A stretch of 64,000 nucleotides of DNA from Mycobacterium lentiflavum (GTDB lineage: Bacteria; Actinomycetota; Actinomycetes; Mycobacteriales; Mycobacteriaceae), in assembly GCF_022374895.2 (NCBI RefSeq), contig NZ_CP092423.2:2604001-2668000 (forward strand). The letters run 5' to 3'. The position numbers and the translations under genes were made by a program. The notes under the pieces were generated by a model. It made no database searches. It was not told the DNA's origin and saw nothing but the letters and a program-made list of their open reading frames with translations. Positions 52,398-61,477 of this stretch are shown piece by piece (positions within the stretch are counted from its first letter, which is position 1; each line of letters starts with the position of its first letter).

Positions 52398-53669
52398 ATG
52401 ATCCTCGACGAGCTGGGCTGGCGTGGACTGATCGCGCAGTCCACCGACCTCGACGCCCTGGCCGCCGAAGTGCAGCGCGGACCACTGACGGTGTACGCCG
52501 GCTTCGACCCCACCGCACCGAGCCTGCACGCGGGACACCTGGTGCCGCTGTTGGCACTGCGGCGTTTTCAGCGCGCCGGGCACCGGCCCATCGTGCTGGC
52601 GGGCGGGGCGACCGGCATGATCGGGGACCCGCGTGAGGTCGGTGAGCGCAGTCTGAATGAGGCCGGCACCGTCGCCGAATGGACCGAACGCATTCGCGGA
52701 CAGCTGGAACGCTTCGTCGACTTCTCGGATTCCGGGAACTCACCCACCGGCGCGATCGTCGCCGACAACCTCGAGTGGACGGGCCCGATGTCGGCGATCG
52801 AGTTCCTGCGCGATCTCGGCAAGCACTTCTCGGTCAATGTGATGCTGGATCGCGATACCATCCGGCGCCGGCTCGACGGCGACGGGATCTCCTACACCGA
52901 ATTCAGCTACATGCTCTTGCAGGCCAACGACTACGTCGAACTGCACCAGCGTTATGGCTGTGCGCTGCAGATCGGCGGCTCGGATCAATGGGGCAACATC
53001 ATCGCCGGGGTTCGGCTGGTGCGCCAGAAGCTGGGCGCGACGGTGCACGCACTGACGGTCCCGCTGGTGACGGCGGCCGACGGCACCAAGTTCGGCAAAT
53101 CCACCGGTGGTGGCAACTTGTGGCTGGACCCGCAGTTGACCAGTCCATATGCGTGGTACCAGTACTTCGTCAACACGGCTGACGCCGACGTGATCCGCTA
53201 CCTGCGGTGGTTCACCTTCTTGTCCGCCGAGGAGCTGGCCGAGCTGGAACAGGCCACCGCGCAGCGTCCGCAACAACGCGCGGCCCAGCGGCGGCTGGCC
53301 ACCGAACTCACCGTCTTGGTGCATGGCGAGGCGGCCACCGCGGCCGTCGAACACGCCAGTAAGGCGCTGTTCGGTCAGGGCGAGCTGGACCGTCTCGACG
53401 AAGCGACGCTGGCCGCCGCGCTGCGCGAAACGTCGGTCGCCGAGCTCAAACCCGGTGGGCCCGATGGGATCGTCGACCTGTTGGTGGCCAGCGGCCTTTC
53501 GGCCAGCAAGGCCGCCGCACGACGCACGATCGGCGAGGGCGGCGTTTCGGTCAACAACATTCGGATTGACAGCGACGAGTGGTCGCCGCAGGACTCGGAT
53601 TTCCTCTACGGCCGGTGGCTGGTGCTGCGTCGTGGAAAGCGCAACATCGCCGGCATCGAAAAGGTCTAG
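52398..53669 (+). CDS. tyrS: Tyrosyl-tRNA synthetase
   Basis: Class I synthetase, 423 residues from the ATG at 52398 ([20 protein letters not shown]). The frame is open upstream inside mpg. The HIGH-like motif is [10 protein letters not shown], the KMSKS-like loop is TKFGKSTGG, and the tyrosine pocket includes [12 protein letters not shown] and [11 protein letters not shown]. The C-terminal S4 RNA-binding domain (about 355-420) has [18 protein letters not shown]. The downstream 438-bp gap contains strong secondary-structure elements. Confidence 0.98.
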   Translation: MILDELGWRGLIAQSTDLDALAAEVQRGPLTVYAGFDPTAPSLHAGHLVPLLALRRFQRAGHRPIVLAGGATGMIGDPREVGERSLNEAGTVAEWTERIRGQLERFVDFSDSGNSPTGAIVADNLEWTGPMSAIEFLRDLGKHFSVNVMLDRDTIRRRLDGDGISYTEFSYMLLQANDYVELHQRYGCALQIGGSDQWGNIIAGVRLVRQKLGATVHALTVPLVTAADGTKFGKSTGGGNLWLDPQLTSPYAWYQYFVNTADADVIRYLRWFTFLSAEELAELEQATAQRPQQRAAQRRLATELTVLVHGEAATAAVEHASKALFGQGELDRLDEATLAAALRETSVAELKPGGPDGIVDLLVASGLSASKAAARRTIGEGGVSVNNIRIDSDEWSPQDSDFLYGRWLVLRRGKRNIAGIEKV

Positions 53670-53670
53670 A

Positions 53671-53860
53671 AAAAGTATTCAGCGGAGATCTCGTCAATCG
53701 GAGGGGAAGCCGATATGAGAGGAGGGGAGCCTCGTTTGGAAGGAGCGACGAGATCCCCGCTGTGAGAACTAGTTTTCCCGGATCGACGGCTCGCCGGTAT
53801 CCCTCAACTGGTTGAATTGCCGGTGGAAATCCCGTGTCCCCCATTAGGGGGACAACATCG
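53671..53860 (-). ncRNA. Candidate small RNA (strand uncertain, minus preferred)
   Basis: The arms 53681-53695 (AGCGGAGATCTCGTC) and 53747-53761 (GACGAGATCCCCGCT) pair over 15 positions with one mismatch. Inside are two small hairpins, ATCGG/CCGAT (about 53697-53714) and GAGG/CCTC (about 53720-53734). A further hairpin TGTCCCCC/GGGGGACA lies at 53835-53854. Read on the minus strand the internal loops are C-rich (CTTCCCCT, CTCCCCT), as in several actinobacterial sRNAs, and the long stem is followed by TGAATACTTTTTC, a terminator-like T-run. I have a weak memory that an sRNA was mapped in the same gap of M. tuberculosis. Not certain. Confidence 0.35.
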
Positions 53861-53885
53861 TCGGGCACCGCGCCGCTGATGATCT

Positions 53886-53912
53886 CAAATCACTTATGGC
53901 ACAAGTGATTTG
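53886..53912. promoter_or_regulatory. Perfect 10-bp inverted repeat upstream of the lprJ-like gene
   Basis: CAAATCACTT (53886-53895) and AAGTGATTTG (53903-53912) are exact reverse complements around a 7-base spacer. AT-rich arms in a 65-percent-plus GC setting stand out. There is no T-run on either side, so an operator is more likely than a terminator. It could act on the minus-strand RNA candidate or on the lprJ-like gene. Confidence 0.45.
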
Positions 53913-54107
53913 GTGGACCGATCTGCTCGACCGTGGGCGGCGGGCGCTCAGCGGCAAAACATATTGCACCGGCGGTTGTCAAGAAGTTCGGCGCAAAACG
54001 CGTTGGTGTGCAAACCTTTACCTGGCCGTGTCCTAAACGTGACACTCGTTGGCCACTGTAGTCACAGTGATTTTGCGCGGCCACGAACAATCGACGAGAA
54101 GCGAGAC

Positions 54108-54497
54108 ATGACGGCGCAATCAATGGCTCACCAGGGGACCTTACGGGTCGGCGCACCGGCGAAAGCCTACGGATTTATGGCGCTGACCACGGCATTGATT
54201 GCCGGAGCCGCGACGATGGCCGCCCCCATCCGCGCCGACATGGCGGGCAACACCTTCCTGTCGGCGCTGACCAACGCGGGTATCGCCGTCACTCAGCCGG
54301 CCACGACGCTGGCGCAGGGGCAATCAGTGTGCCCGATGCTCATCCAGCCGGGCGGCTCGTTCGACTCGGTCGTCTCGGAAGTGGCCACGGGCAGCGGGAT
54401 GACCGAGAAAAATGCGGGGATCTTCACGATCATCGCGATCGGCACGTTCTGTCCTGCGATGATTGCGCCGTTGGTTCCGGACCGGTTCAAGGCGTAG
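54108..54497 (+). CDS. lprJ: DUF732 secreted protein (lprJ-like, lipobox absent)
   Basis: 129 residues from the ATG at 54108 (MTAQSMAHQGTLRVGAPAKA). A signal-peptide-like hydrophobic stretch (about residues 22-42, MALTTALIAGAATMAAPIRA) is followed by the DUF732 domain: FLSALTNAGIAV, QGQSVCPMLIQPGGSFDSVV, and a second Cys in GTFCPAMIAPLV, the pair probably forming a disulfide. It sits at the position of Rv1690 (lprJ), annotated as a lipoprotein in M. tuberculosis. Here no Cys is present near the cleavage region, so it should be secreted rather than lipidated. Function unknown. The frame is open upstream to 53910 but without a start context. Confidence 0.85.
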   Translation: MTAQSMAHQGTLRVGAPAKAYGFMALTTALIAGAATMAAPIRADMAGNTFLSALTNAGIAVTQPATTLAQGQSVCPMLIQPGGSFDSVVSEVATGSGMTEKNAGIFTIIAIGTFCPAMIAPLVPDRFKA

Positions 54498-54564
54498 CAA
54501 GATCCTTGCCTCGGTGCCCGTATCCTCTTCAGCAGTACGGGAGCAATCGAGGTGAACGACACGA

Positions 54565-55353
54565 GTGGCCGACGACAGGCAGCGTCACAACGGTGAACGA
54601 CGTCCGCGCGCGGCGTCTGGCTGGTCGGGACCGGGTCGGGCGCGCTCGGCCCAACCGCGGCACTCCACCGGCGACGGTGATCGCCCGGCGGACAACGGGC
54701 CCCCAATACCGCCCGACGTGGACCCCAAACAGCTGGCCCCCGAGATCCGGGGTGAATTGAGCACCCTGGATCGCGCGACCGCCGATGCGGTGGCCCGCCA
54801 CCTGGTCGCCGCCGGCGAGTTGATGGACGAAGACCCGGAAGCCGCCCTGAACCATGCCCGTGCCGCGCGCGCCAGGTCCAGCAGGATCGCCGCGATCCGC
54901 GAAGCCGTCGGAATCGCCGCATACCGCTACGGCGACTGGGCCCAGGCGCTGTCCGAATTGCGTGCCGCCCGCCGGATGGGCAGCAAGTCCTCGTTGCTGG
55001 CGTTGATCGCGGATTGCGAACGCGGCCTTGGCCGTCCGGAGCGGGCGATCGAACTGGCCCGCGGGGAAGAAGCGGCCCGGCTGTCCGGCGACGACGCCGA
55101 CGAGCTGCGCATCGTGGTCGCCGGCGCCCGCTCCGATCTCGGGCAACTCGAACAGGCGCTGACCCTGTTGTCCACGCCACAACTGGATCCGAGTCGCTCG
55201 GGCACGACGGCCGCCCGGCTGTTCTACGCCTACGCCGACACCCTGCTGGCGCTCGACCGCAAGGACGAAGCGCTGCAATGGTTTTTGCACTCCGCGGCCG
55301 CCGACGTCGACGGTGTGACCGATGCCGAAGACCGGGTCAGCGAGCTGGGCTGA
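54565..55353 (+). CDS. TPR-like repeat protein (Rv1691-like)
   Basis: 262 residues. The first 60 are low-complexity and basic (RRPRAASGWSGPGRARS), then come helical pairs resembling tetratricopeptide repeats (about residues 75-255): AVARHLVAAGELMDEDPEAA, AAYRYGDWAQALSELRAARR, LIADCERGLGRPERAIELAR and YADTLLALDRKDEALQWFLH. TPR proteins are scaffolds for protein contacts. No catalytic motif is seen. GTG start at 54565; a later start is possible because the N-terminus is disordered. Followed by the Rv1692-like phosphatase after 19 bp in the conserved Rv1691-Rv1699 block. Confidence 0.85.
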   Translation: MADDRQRHNGERRPRAASGWSGPGRARSAQPRHSTGDGDRPADNGPPIPPDVDPKQLAPEIRGELSTLDRATADAVARHLVAAGELMDEDPEAALNHARAARARSSRIAAIREAVGIAAYRYGDWAQALSELRAARRMGSKSSLLALIADCERGLGRPERAIELARGEEAARLSGDDADELRIVVAGARSDLGQLEQALTLLSTPQLDPSRSGTTAARLFYAYADTLLALDRKDEALQWFLHSAAADVDGVTDAEDRVSELG

Positions 55354-55372
55354 CAATGCTGGGTTCAATCAA

Positions 55373-56404
55373 ATGAAAAGCATTGCGCAGGAATATGATT
55401 GCCTGCTCATTGATCTGGATGGCACGGTGTTTCGCGGCCACAGTGCCACCGACGGCGCGGTGCAGACACTCGACGAGGTAAGCAGCCGCAAACTGTTCGT
55501 CACCAACAACGCATCCCGCAGCGCCGACGAAGTAGCGACCCACCTGCGCGACCTCGGGTTCACCGCCACCCGGGACGACGTCGTCACCAGTGCCCAAAGT
55601 GCCGCACACCTGCTTTCCGGTGAGCTGCCGCCGGATTCGCCCGTGCTGATCGTCGGTACCGACTCGCTGGCCAACGAGATCGCCGCGGTCGGGCTGCGCC
55701 CGGTGCGCCGCTTCGACGACAACCCGGTCGCGGTCGTCCAAGGACTGTCGATGACGATCGGCTGGCCCGATCTCGCCGAGGCCGCACTGGCCATTCGGGC
55801 CGGCGCGTTGTGGGTGGCGGCCAATGTCGACCCGACGCTGCCCACCGAGCGGGGCCTGCTGCCCGGCAACGGATCTCTGGTAGCCGCACTGCGGGCGGCG
55901 ACCGGCGCCGAACCCAAGGTGGCCGGAAAGCCTGCCCCGACGCTGCTCGACGATGCGGTCGCCCGCGGGGACTACCGCGCGCCGTTGGTGATCGGCGACC
56001 GCCTCGACACCGACATCGAGGGCGCCAATGCCGCAAAGCTCCCCAGCCTGATGGTGCTGACCGGGGTGAGCAGCGCGCGCGACGCGGTGTACGCCATCGC
56101 CAAGCAGCGGCCCACCTACATCGGCCACGACCTGCGCGCGCTGCGCCAGGGCAGCAACCTGCTCGCGGTCGGGCCGCAGCCCGGCTGGGCGATCGACGTC
56201 GCAGATGGCGCGGTGACGGTCACCGCCAGCGGCGCCTTTGAAGCAGACGACGACGGGGACGGGCTGTCGATCGTGCGGGCCGTCGCCAGCGCGGTGTGGG
56301 GCGCCGATAACTCCGATTTCCAGGGCCGCGCGGCGCGCATCCAGCCCGGTGACGACCGGGCCCGCGACGCGCTCGAGCGCTGGTCTCTCGTGCATGGGGA
56401 CTAG
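55373..56404 (+). CDS. HAD-superfamily phosphatase (Rv1692-like, NagD/PGP type)
   Basis: 343 residues from the ATG at 55373 (MKSIAQEYDCLLIDLDGTVF). HAD motif I is DLDGT, motif II is FVTNNAS, motif III Lys is in VAGKPAPTLL, and motif IV is VIGDRLDTDIEGANAA. The type IIA cap and the C-terminal extension (about residues 260-343) match the Rv1692 protein, reported as a glycerol-3-phosphate phosphatase in M. tuberculosis phospholipid recycling. The frame is open to 55322, overlapping Rv1691, but the ATG at 55373 gives a natural N-terminus. Confidence 0.9.
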   Translation: MKSIAQEYDCLLIDLDGTVFRGHSATDGAVQTLDEVSSRKLFVTNNASRSADEVATHLRDLGFTATRDDVVTSAQSAAHLLSGELPPDSPVLIVGTDSLANEIAAVGLRPVRRFDDNPVAVVQGLSMTIGWPDLAEAALAIRAGALWVAANVDPTLPTERGLLPGNGSLVAALRAATGAEPKVAGKPAPTLLDDAVARGDYRAPLVIGDRLDTDIEGANAAKLPSLMVLTGVSSARDAVYAIAKQRPTYIGHDLRALRQGSNLLAVGPQPGWAIDVADGAVTVTASGAFEADDDGDGLSIVRAVASAVWGADNSDFQGRAARIQPGDDRARDALERWSLVHGD

Positions 56405-56427
56405 CGGATGACTACCGTAGAACCGCA

Positions 56428-56613
56428 ATGAATATCGATCCCGCACAGATTCGCGCCGACATCGACAACCTGCTGGCGCAGCTGCCCGACCTGGCCGACC
56501 CGGAGAACCGGGAGACCGGGCCGTCCCTCGCCGAGCTCGAAGACATCGCACGCCGGCTTTCGCAGGCCCATGACGTGCTGCTGGCCGCGCTGGAGTCGGC
56601 GGAGAAGGGCTGA
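56428..56613 (+). CDS. Small conserved helical protein (Rv1693-like)
   Basis: 61 residues (MNIDPAQIRADIDNLLAQLP...), acidic and predicted as two amphipathic helices, the second ending HDVLLAALESAEKG. It is conserved in place between the Rv1692-like phosphatase and tlyA, ending 9 bp before tlyA, so it is probably translated from the same mRNA. No known domain. The conserved position suggests a real gene. Confidence 0.8.
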   Translation: MNIDPAQIRADIDNLLAQLPDLADPENRETGPSLAELEDIARRLSQAHDVLLAALESAEKG

Positions 56614-56622
56614 GGTGCGGGC

Positions 56623-57432
56623 ATGGCACGACGCGCCCGCGTTGACGCCGAGCTGGTGCGTCGCGGACTCGCACGATCCCGTCAGCAGGCAGCCGAGTTG
56701 ATCGGCGCCGGCAAGGTCAGCATCGACGGCATGCCTGCGGTCAAGCCCGGCACCGCCGTTGCGGCGACCGCGGCCCTGACCGTCGCCGACGGCGGCGAGC
56801 GGCGGTGGGTGTCGCGCGGGGCACACAAGCTGACCGGCGCGCTCGACGCGTTCGGGATCCCGGTGGCGGGCCGCCGCTGCCTGGACGCCGGCGCGTCGAC
56901 CGGCGGCTTCACCGAGGTCCTGCTGGATCGTGGTGCCGACGAGGTGGTGGCCGCCGATGTGGGCTACGGCCAGCTGGCCTGGTCGCTGCGCTCGGACTCG
57001 CGGGTGATCGTCGTCGAGCGGACCAACGTTCGCGACCTGTCACCCGAGGCGATCGGCGGTCGTGTCGACCTCGTGGTGGCTGACCTGTCGTTTATCTCGC
57101 TGTCCACCGTGTTGCCCGCGCTGGCTGGTTGCGCCGACCCCGGCGCGGATATCGTTCCCATGGTGAAGCCGCAGTTTGAGGTCGGGAAGGGCCAGGTCGG
57201 TGCCGGCGGGGTCGTCCGCGACCCCGCGATGCGCGCCGGCTCGGTGCTGGCCGTAGCGGGACGTGCCGGCGAGCTGGGCTGGCACACCGTGGACGTCACG
57301 GCCAGTCCGCTGCCGGGGCCGTCGGGCAATGTCGAGTATTTCCTGTGGCTGCGCGCCGACACCGATCGGGCGCTGACCGGCGACGGGCTCGTCGATGCGG
57401 TGCGGCGCGCGGTGGGCGAGGGCCCGCAATGA
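56623..57432 (+). CDS. tlyA: Ribosomal RNA 2'-O-methyltransferase TlyA
   Basis: 269 residues. An N-terminal S4 RNA-binding domain (about 1-60: [20 protein letters not shown]) and a FtsJ-like SAM-dependent methyltransferase (about 64-265), with the SAM motif [20 protein letters not shown] and [12 protein letters not shown]. TlyA methylates 16S and 23S rRNA cytidines, and its loss gives capreomycin resistance in M. tuberculosis. Start at 56623 with no strong ribosome binding site. Its stop overlaps the nadK ATG (ATGA). Confidence 0.95.
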   Translation: MARRARVDAELVRRGLARSRQQAAELIGAGKVSIDGMPAVKPGTAVAATAALTVADGGERRWVSRGAHKLTGALDAFGIPVAGRRCLDAGASTGGFTEVLLDRGADEVVAADVGYGQLAWSLRSDSRVIVVERTNVRDLSPEAIGGRVDLVVADLSFISLSTVLPALAGCADPGADIVPMVKPQFEVGKGQVGAGGVVRDPAMRAGSVLAVAGRAGELGWHTVDVTASPLPGPSGNVEYFLWLRADTDRALTGDGLVDAVRRAVGEGPQ

Positions 57433-58352
57433 CCGTCGAACGTACCATCCTGCTGGTCGTGCACACCGGACGCGAGGAAGCCACCGAGACCGCGCAACGC
57501 GTTCAGAAAGTGCTGAGCGACAACGGAATTGCGCTTCGCGTGCTGTCGGCCGAGGCCGTCGATCGGGGGCCGCTGCCGCTGTCTCCGGACGACGTACGGG
57601 CGATGGGCGTCGAAATCGAGGTGGTCGACGCCGAACCCGACGCCGCGGAAGGCTGCGAGTTGGTGCTGGTGCTCGGCGGCGACGGAACCTTCCTGCGCGC
57701 GGCGGAATTTGCTCGTAACGCGGGGATTCCGGTGCTGGGCGTCAACCTGGGGCGGATCGGCTTCCTGGCCGAGGCCGAGGCCGAAGCCATCGACCGAGTG
57801 CTCGAACATGTGGTCGCGCAGGACTACCGGGTGGAGGAGCGCCTGACGCTCGACATCGCGGTGCGGCATCGCGGACAGGTGATCGATCAGGGCTGGGCGC
57901 TCAACGAGGCCAGCCTGGAGAAGGGCCCGCGGTTGGGCGTGCTCGGCGTGGTCGTCGAAATCGAGGGACGGCCGGTGTCGACCTTCGGCTGCGACGGCGT
58001 CCTGGTGTCGACTCCGACCGGATCGACCGCCTACGCCTTCTCCGCCGGCGGCCCGGTGCTGTGGCCGGACCTCGAGGCAATCCTGGTGGTGCCCAACAAC
58101 GCTCACGCACTGTTCGGCCGACCGATGGTCACCAGTCCGGACGCCACGATCGCGATCGAGATCGAGGCGAGTGGCAACGACGCCCTGGTGTTCTGCGACG
58201 GCCGTCGCGAAATGGTGCTACCCGCAGGAGGGCGGCTCGAGGTGAAACGTTGTGGCACCGCGGTGAAATGGGCCCGGCTGGACAGCGCGCCGTTCACCGA
58301 CCGACTGGTGCGTAAGTTCCGTTTGCCCGTGACCGGTTGGCGCGGAAAGTAA
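57429..58352 (+). CDS. nadK: NAD kinase
   Basis: Phosphorylates NAD to NADP, using ATP or polyphosphate in mycobacteria. 307 residues from the ATG at 57429, overlapping the tlyA stop. Motifs are [17 protein letters not shown] (GGDG), [14 protein letters not shown] (NE/D) and [22 protein letters not shown]. Length equals that of the M. tuberculosis enzyme (also called PpnK). Followed by recN after 24 bp. Confidence 0.97.
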   Translation: MTVERTILLVVHTGREEATETAQRVQKVLSDNGIALRVLSAEAVDRGPLPLSPDDVRAMGVEIEVVDAEPDAAEGCELVLVLGGDGTFLRAAEFARNAGIPVLGVNLGRIGFLAEAEAEAIDRVLEHVVAQDYRVEERLTLDIAVRHRGQVIDQGWALNEASLEKGPRLGVLGVVVEIEGRPVSTFGCDGVLVSTPTGSTAYAFSAGGPVLWPDLEAILVVPNNAHALFGRPMVTSPDATIAIEIEASGNDALVFCDGRREMVLPAGGRLEVKRCGTAVKWARLDSAPFTDRLVRKFRLPVTGWRGK

Positions 58353-58376
58353 CGGCGCCGCAGCGGTACTGACGTC

Positions 58377-60134
58377 ATGCTGACCGAAATCCGCATCGAG
58401 TCACTGGGTGCGATCAGCTCTGCTGTCGGGGAGTTCGACCGCGGCCTGACCGTACTGACCGGTGAGACCGGCACCGGCAAGACCATGGTGGTGACGGGGC
58501 TTCATCTGCTCGGCGGGGCTCGCGCCGACGCCAACCGGGTGCGTTCGGGTGCCGAACGCGCGGTCGTCGAAGGCCGTTTCACCACAACCGATCTCGACGA
58601 CTCTGCGATCGCGCAGCTGGATGAGATGCTGGAGGCGTCGGGCGCGGAACGCGACGAGGACGGCAGCGTGATCGCGCTGCGCTCGGTCAGCCGCGAGGGG
58701 CCGTCTCGGGCTTATCTCGGCGGTCGCAGCGTGCCCGCGAAATCGTTGGGAGACTTCACTACCGGGCTACTGACCCTGCACGGCCAGAATGACCAGCTGC
58801 GGCTGATGCGGCCCGAGGAGCAACGCGGCGCGCTGGACCGGTTCGCAAAAGCCGGCGCCGCGCTGGAGCGCTACCGCAAAGTGCGCGACGCCTGGCTGAC
58901 GGCGCGGCGCGACCTGTTCGACCGGCGCAACCGCATGCGCGAACTCGCGCTGGAGGCCGATCGGCTGAGCTTCGCGCTCAACGAGATCGATGCCGTGGAC
59001 CCGCAGCCGGGCGAGGACGACGCTCTGGTCGCCGATATCGTGCGGCTCTCCGAGCTGGACACACTGCGCGAGGCCGCGGCCACCGCCCGCGAGGCGCTCT
59101 CGGCGGAGGATCTGTCGGGCGACAGCGCGGCCGACACTCTCGGGCGCGCAAGGGCCGCACTGGAATCCACCGACGACGCCAAGCTGCAGGCGTTGGCCGA
59201 GCAGGTGCGCGAGGCGCAGACCGTGGTGGCCGATGCGGCCCAGGAACTCGGCGGCTACCTGCAAGAGCTGCCGGTCGATGCCAGCGCGCTGGAATCCAAG
59301 CTGGCCCGCCAAGCCGAGTTGCGGACACTGACGCGCAAGTACGCCGCGGACGTCGACGGCGTGCTGCGGTGGGCGGCTGAATCGCGCGACCGGCTGGCCC
59401 AACTCGACGTTTCCGAGGAAGGGCTGGCGGCGCTGGAACGCCGCGCCGACGAGCTCGCCGGCGAATTGGCAGAAGCCGCAATCGATCTCAGTAAGGCCCG
59501 GCGCAAGGCGGCGAAGAAGCTGGCCAAAGAAGTGACCGCCGAGCTGTCCGGGCTGGCGATGGCCGATGCCGAATTCACGATCGAGGTGAGCACCGACATC
59601 GCCACCGAGAAGGACGACCCGGCCGCCCTCACGGTGTCCATGGGGCCCGCCGGGCCCATCCTGGCCCGCGCGGGCGGCGACGGCATCGACCAGGTCGAGT
59701 TCGGCTTCGCCGCGCACCGAGGCATGACGGTGCTGCCGCTGGCCAAGAGCGCCTCCGGCGGTGAGCTGTCCCGGGTGATGCTGGCTTTGGAAGTGGTACT
59801 GGCGGCGTCGGCGGCGGGCACCACGATGGTGTTCGACGAGATCGACGCCGGTGTCGGTGGCCGGGCGGCGGTCCAGATCGGGCGGCGGCTGGCGCGGCTG
59901 GCACGCACTCACCAGGTCATCGTGGTGACCCACCTGCCACAGGTCGCGGCGTACGCCGACGTGCACCTGGTGGTGCATCCGGCCGGGCCGCGGGGGACCA
60001 GCGTGGTACGGCGGGTGACCGACGACGAGCGGGTCGCCGAGCTGGCGCGGATGCTGGCCGGTCTGGGCGAATCCGACAGCGGCCGCGCGCACGCCCGGGA
60101 GTTACTCGACGGCGCCCAGAATGACGAGATCTAA
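58377..60134 (+). CDS. recN: DNA repair protein RecN
   Basis: SMC-like ATPase in recombinational double-strand-break repair, 585 residues. Walker A is GETGTGKTMVVTG (about 29-41) in the N-terminal half, the central region (about 160-380) is two coiled-coil arms, and the C-terminal half has the ABC signature SGGELSRVMLALE and Walker B TMVFDEIDAGVGG. ATG at 58377. It lies in the tlyA-nadK-recN cluster, a very old arrangement in bacteria. Confidence 0.97.
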   Translation: MLTEIRIESLGAISSAVGEFDRGLTVLTGETGTGKTMVVTGLHLLGGARADANRVRSGAERAVVEGRFTTTDLDDSAIAQLDEMLEASGAERDEDGSVIALRSVSREGPSRAYLGGRSVPAKSLGDFTTGLLTLHGQNDQLRLMRPEEQRGALDRFAKAGAALERYRKVRDAWLTARRDLFDRRNRMRELALEADRLSFALNEIDAVDPQPGEDDALVADIVRLSELDTLREAAATAREALSAEDLSGDSAADTLGRARAALESTDDAKLQALAEQVREAQTVVADAAQELGGYLQELPVDASALESKLARQAELRTLTRKYAADVDGVLRWAAESRDRLAQLDVSEEGLAALERRADELAGELAEAAIDLSKARRKAAKKLAKEVTAELSGLAMADAEFTIEVSTDIATEKDDPAALTVSMGPAGPILARAGGDGIDQVEFGFAAHRGMTVLPLAKSASGGELSRVMLALEVVLAASAAGTTMVFDEIDAGVGGRAAVQIGRRLARLARTHQVIVVTHLPQVAAYADVHLVVHPAGPRGTSVVRRVTDDERVAELARMLAGLGESDSGRAHARELLDGAQNDEI

Positions 60135-60273
60135 CCGTCGCGGAGCCGCGCGACCGTCGAGCGAGACCATACCGGGATCCGCCTGTTACGGATGTGACTC
60201 TAGATAACTTCTGGGGCTAATGTTACGGCGCGCCTCCCCGCCCGAGCCGTCCATCGCGGCCAGAATCGCCCCC

Positions 60274-61455
60274 ATGAAGATGTCAGGGCTGCTCACACGT
60301 AATGCTTCCCGGCCGGGTCTGACCGGCACCGCACGGGTCGACCGCAACATCGACCGCCTGCTGCGTCGGGTCTGCCCGGGTGACATCGTCGTGCTGGACG
60401 TCCTGGACCTGGACCGCATCACCGCCGAGGCACTGGTGGAGGCCGACATCGCCGCCGTCGTCAACGCATCGCCGTCGGTCTCCGGCCGCTACCCGAACAT
60501 GGGCCCCGAGGTGTTGGTCAACAACGGCGTCACGCTGATCGACGAGACCGGGCCGGACATCTTCAAGAAGGTCAAGGACGGCTCCAAGATTCGCCTGTAT
60601 GAAGGCGGGGTGTACGCCGGCGAGCGTCGGCTGATCCGCGGCACCGAGCGCACCGACCACGACATCGCCGACCTGATGCGCGAGGCCAAGAGCGGCCTGG
60701 CCGCCCATCTGGAGGCGTTCGCGGGCAACACCATCGAGTTCATCAAGAGCGAGAGCCCGCTGCTGATCGACGGTATCGGCATCCCCGACGTCGACATCGA
60801 CATGCGTCGCCGCCACGTGGTGATCGTCGCCGACGAGGACAGCGCCGCCGACGATCTGCGCTCGCTGAAGCCGTTCATCAAGGAGTACCAGCCGGTCCTG
60901 ATCGGCGTCGGTAGCGGCGCCGACGTATTGCGCAAGGCCGGCTACCGTCCGCAGCTCATCGTCGGCGACCCCGAGCAGATCAGCACCGACGCCCTCAAGT
61001 GCGGCGCCCACGTCGTGTTGCCGGCCGACGCCGACGGTCACGCGCCCGGGCTGGAGCGGATCCAGGACCTCGGAGTCGGGGCGATGACGTTCCCCGCCGC
61101 GGGTTCGGCCGTCGACCTGGCCCTGCTGCTGGCCGACCACCACGGCGCGGCGCTGCTCGTGACGGCCGGTCACACCGCCAACATCGAGACGTTCTTCGAC
61201 CGGACGCGTACCCAGAGCAATCCGTCGACGTTTTTGACCAGGCTTCGGGTCGGGGAGAAGGTGGTCGACGCCAAGGCGGTCGCCACCCTCTACCGCAATC
61301 ACATCTCCGGCGGTGCCATCGCGCTACTGGCGCTGACGATGCTGATCGCCGTCATCGTCGCGCTGTGGGTGTCGCGCACCGACGGCGTGGTGCTGCACTG
61401 GATCACCGACTACTGGAATCACTTCTCCCTATGGATTCAGCACTTGATCACCTAG
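60274..61455 (+). CDS. steA: SteA-like membrane-anchored protein (Rv1697-like)
   Basis: 393 residues from the ATG at 60274 (MKMSGLLTRNASRPGLTGTA). The frame is open to 60220, but 60274 fits the M. tuberculosis length. It has a large cytosolic part resembling thiamine pyrophosphokinase-like folds (GDIVVLDVLDLDRITAEALV, GRYPNMGPEVLVNNGVTLID, and VGDPEQISTDALKCGAHVVL). Near the C-terminus is a transmembrane helix (about 350-372, HISGGAIALLALTMLIAVIV). In corynebacteria SteA and SteB act together in cytokinesis and cell-wall integrity. Followed by mctB/steB after 22 bp. Confidence 0.9.
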   Translation: MKMSGLLTRNASRPGLTGTARVDRNIDRLLRRVCPGDIVVLDVLDLDRITAEALVEADIAAVVNASPSVSGRYPNMGPEVLVNNGVTLIDETGPDIFKKVKDGSKIRLYEGGVYAGERRLIRGTERTDHDIADLMREAKSGLAAHLEAFAGNTIEFIKSESPLLIDGIGIPDVDIDMRRRHVVIVADEDSAADDLRSLKPFIKEYQPVLIGVGSGADVLRKAGYRPQLIVGDPEQISTDALKCGAHVVLPADADGHAPGLERIQDLGVGAMTFPAAGSAVDLALLLADHHGAALLVTAGHTANIETFFDRTRTQSNPSTFLTRLRVGEKVVDAKAVATLYRNHISGGAIALLALTMLIAVIVALWVSRTDGVVLHWITDYWNHFSLWIQHLIT

Positions 61456-61477
61456 TCAGTTCGAAGGACGTGCGCTC

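Larger units (their letters stand above)
53670..54107. other. Structured intergenic region between tyrS and the lprJ-like gene
   Basis: A 438-bp gap with no convincing protein gene. It contains an 81-nt imperfect stem (53681-53761), a perfect 8-bp hairpin (53835-53854), a perfect 10-bp inverted repeat (53886-53912), and then the presumed promoter region of the lprJ-like gene. Elements are listed separately. Confidence 0.6.

Noticed and set aside
53835..53854. Intrinsic terminator for tyrS
   Set aside because: The TGTCCCCC/GGGGGACA hairpin is strong but is followed by ACATCG rather than T residues, and lies 165 bp from the tyrS stop.
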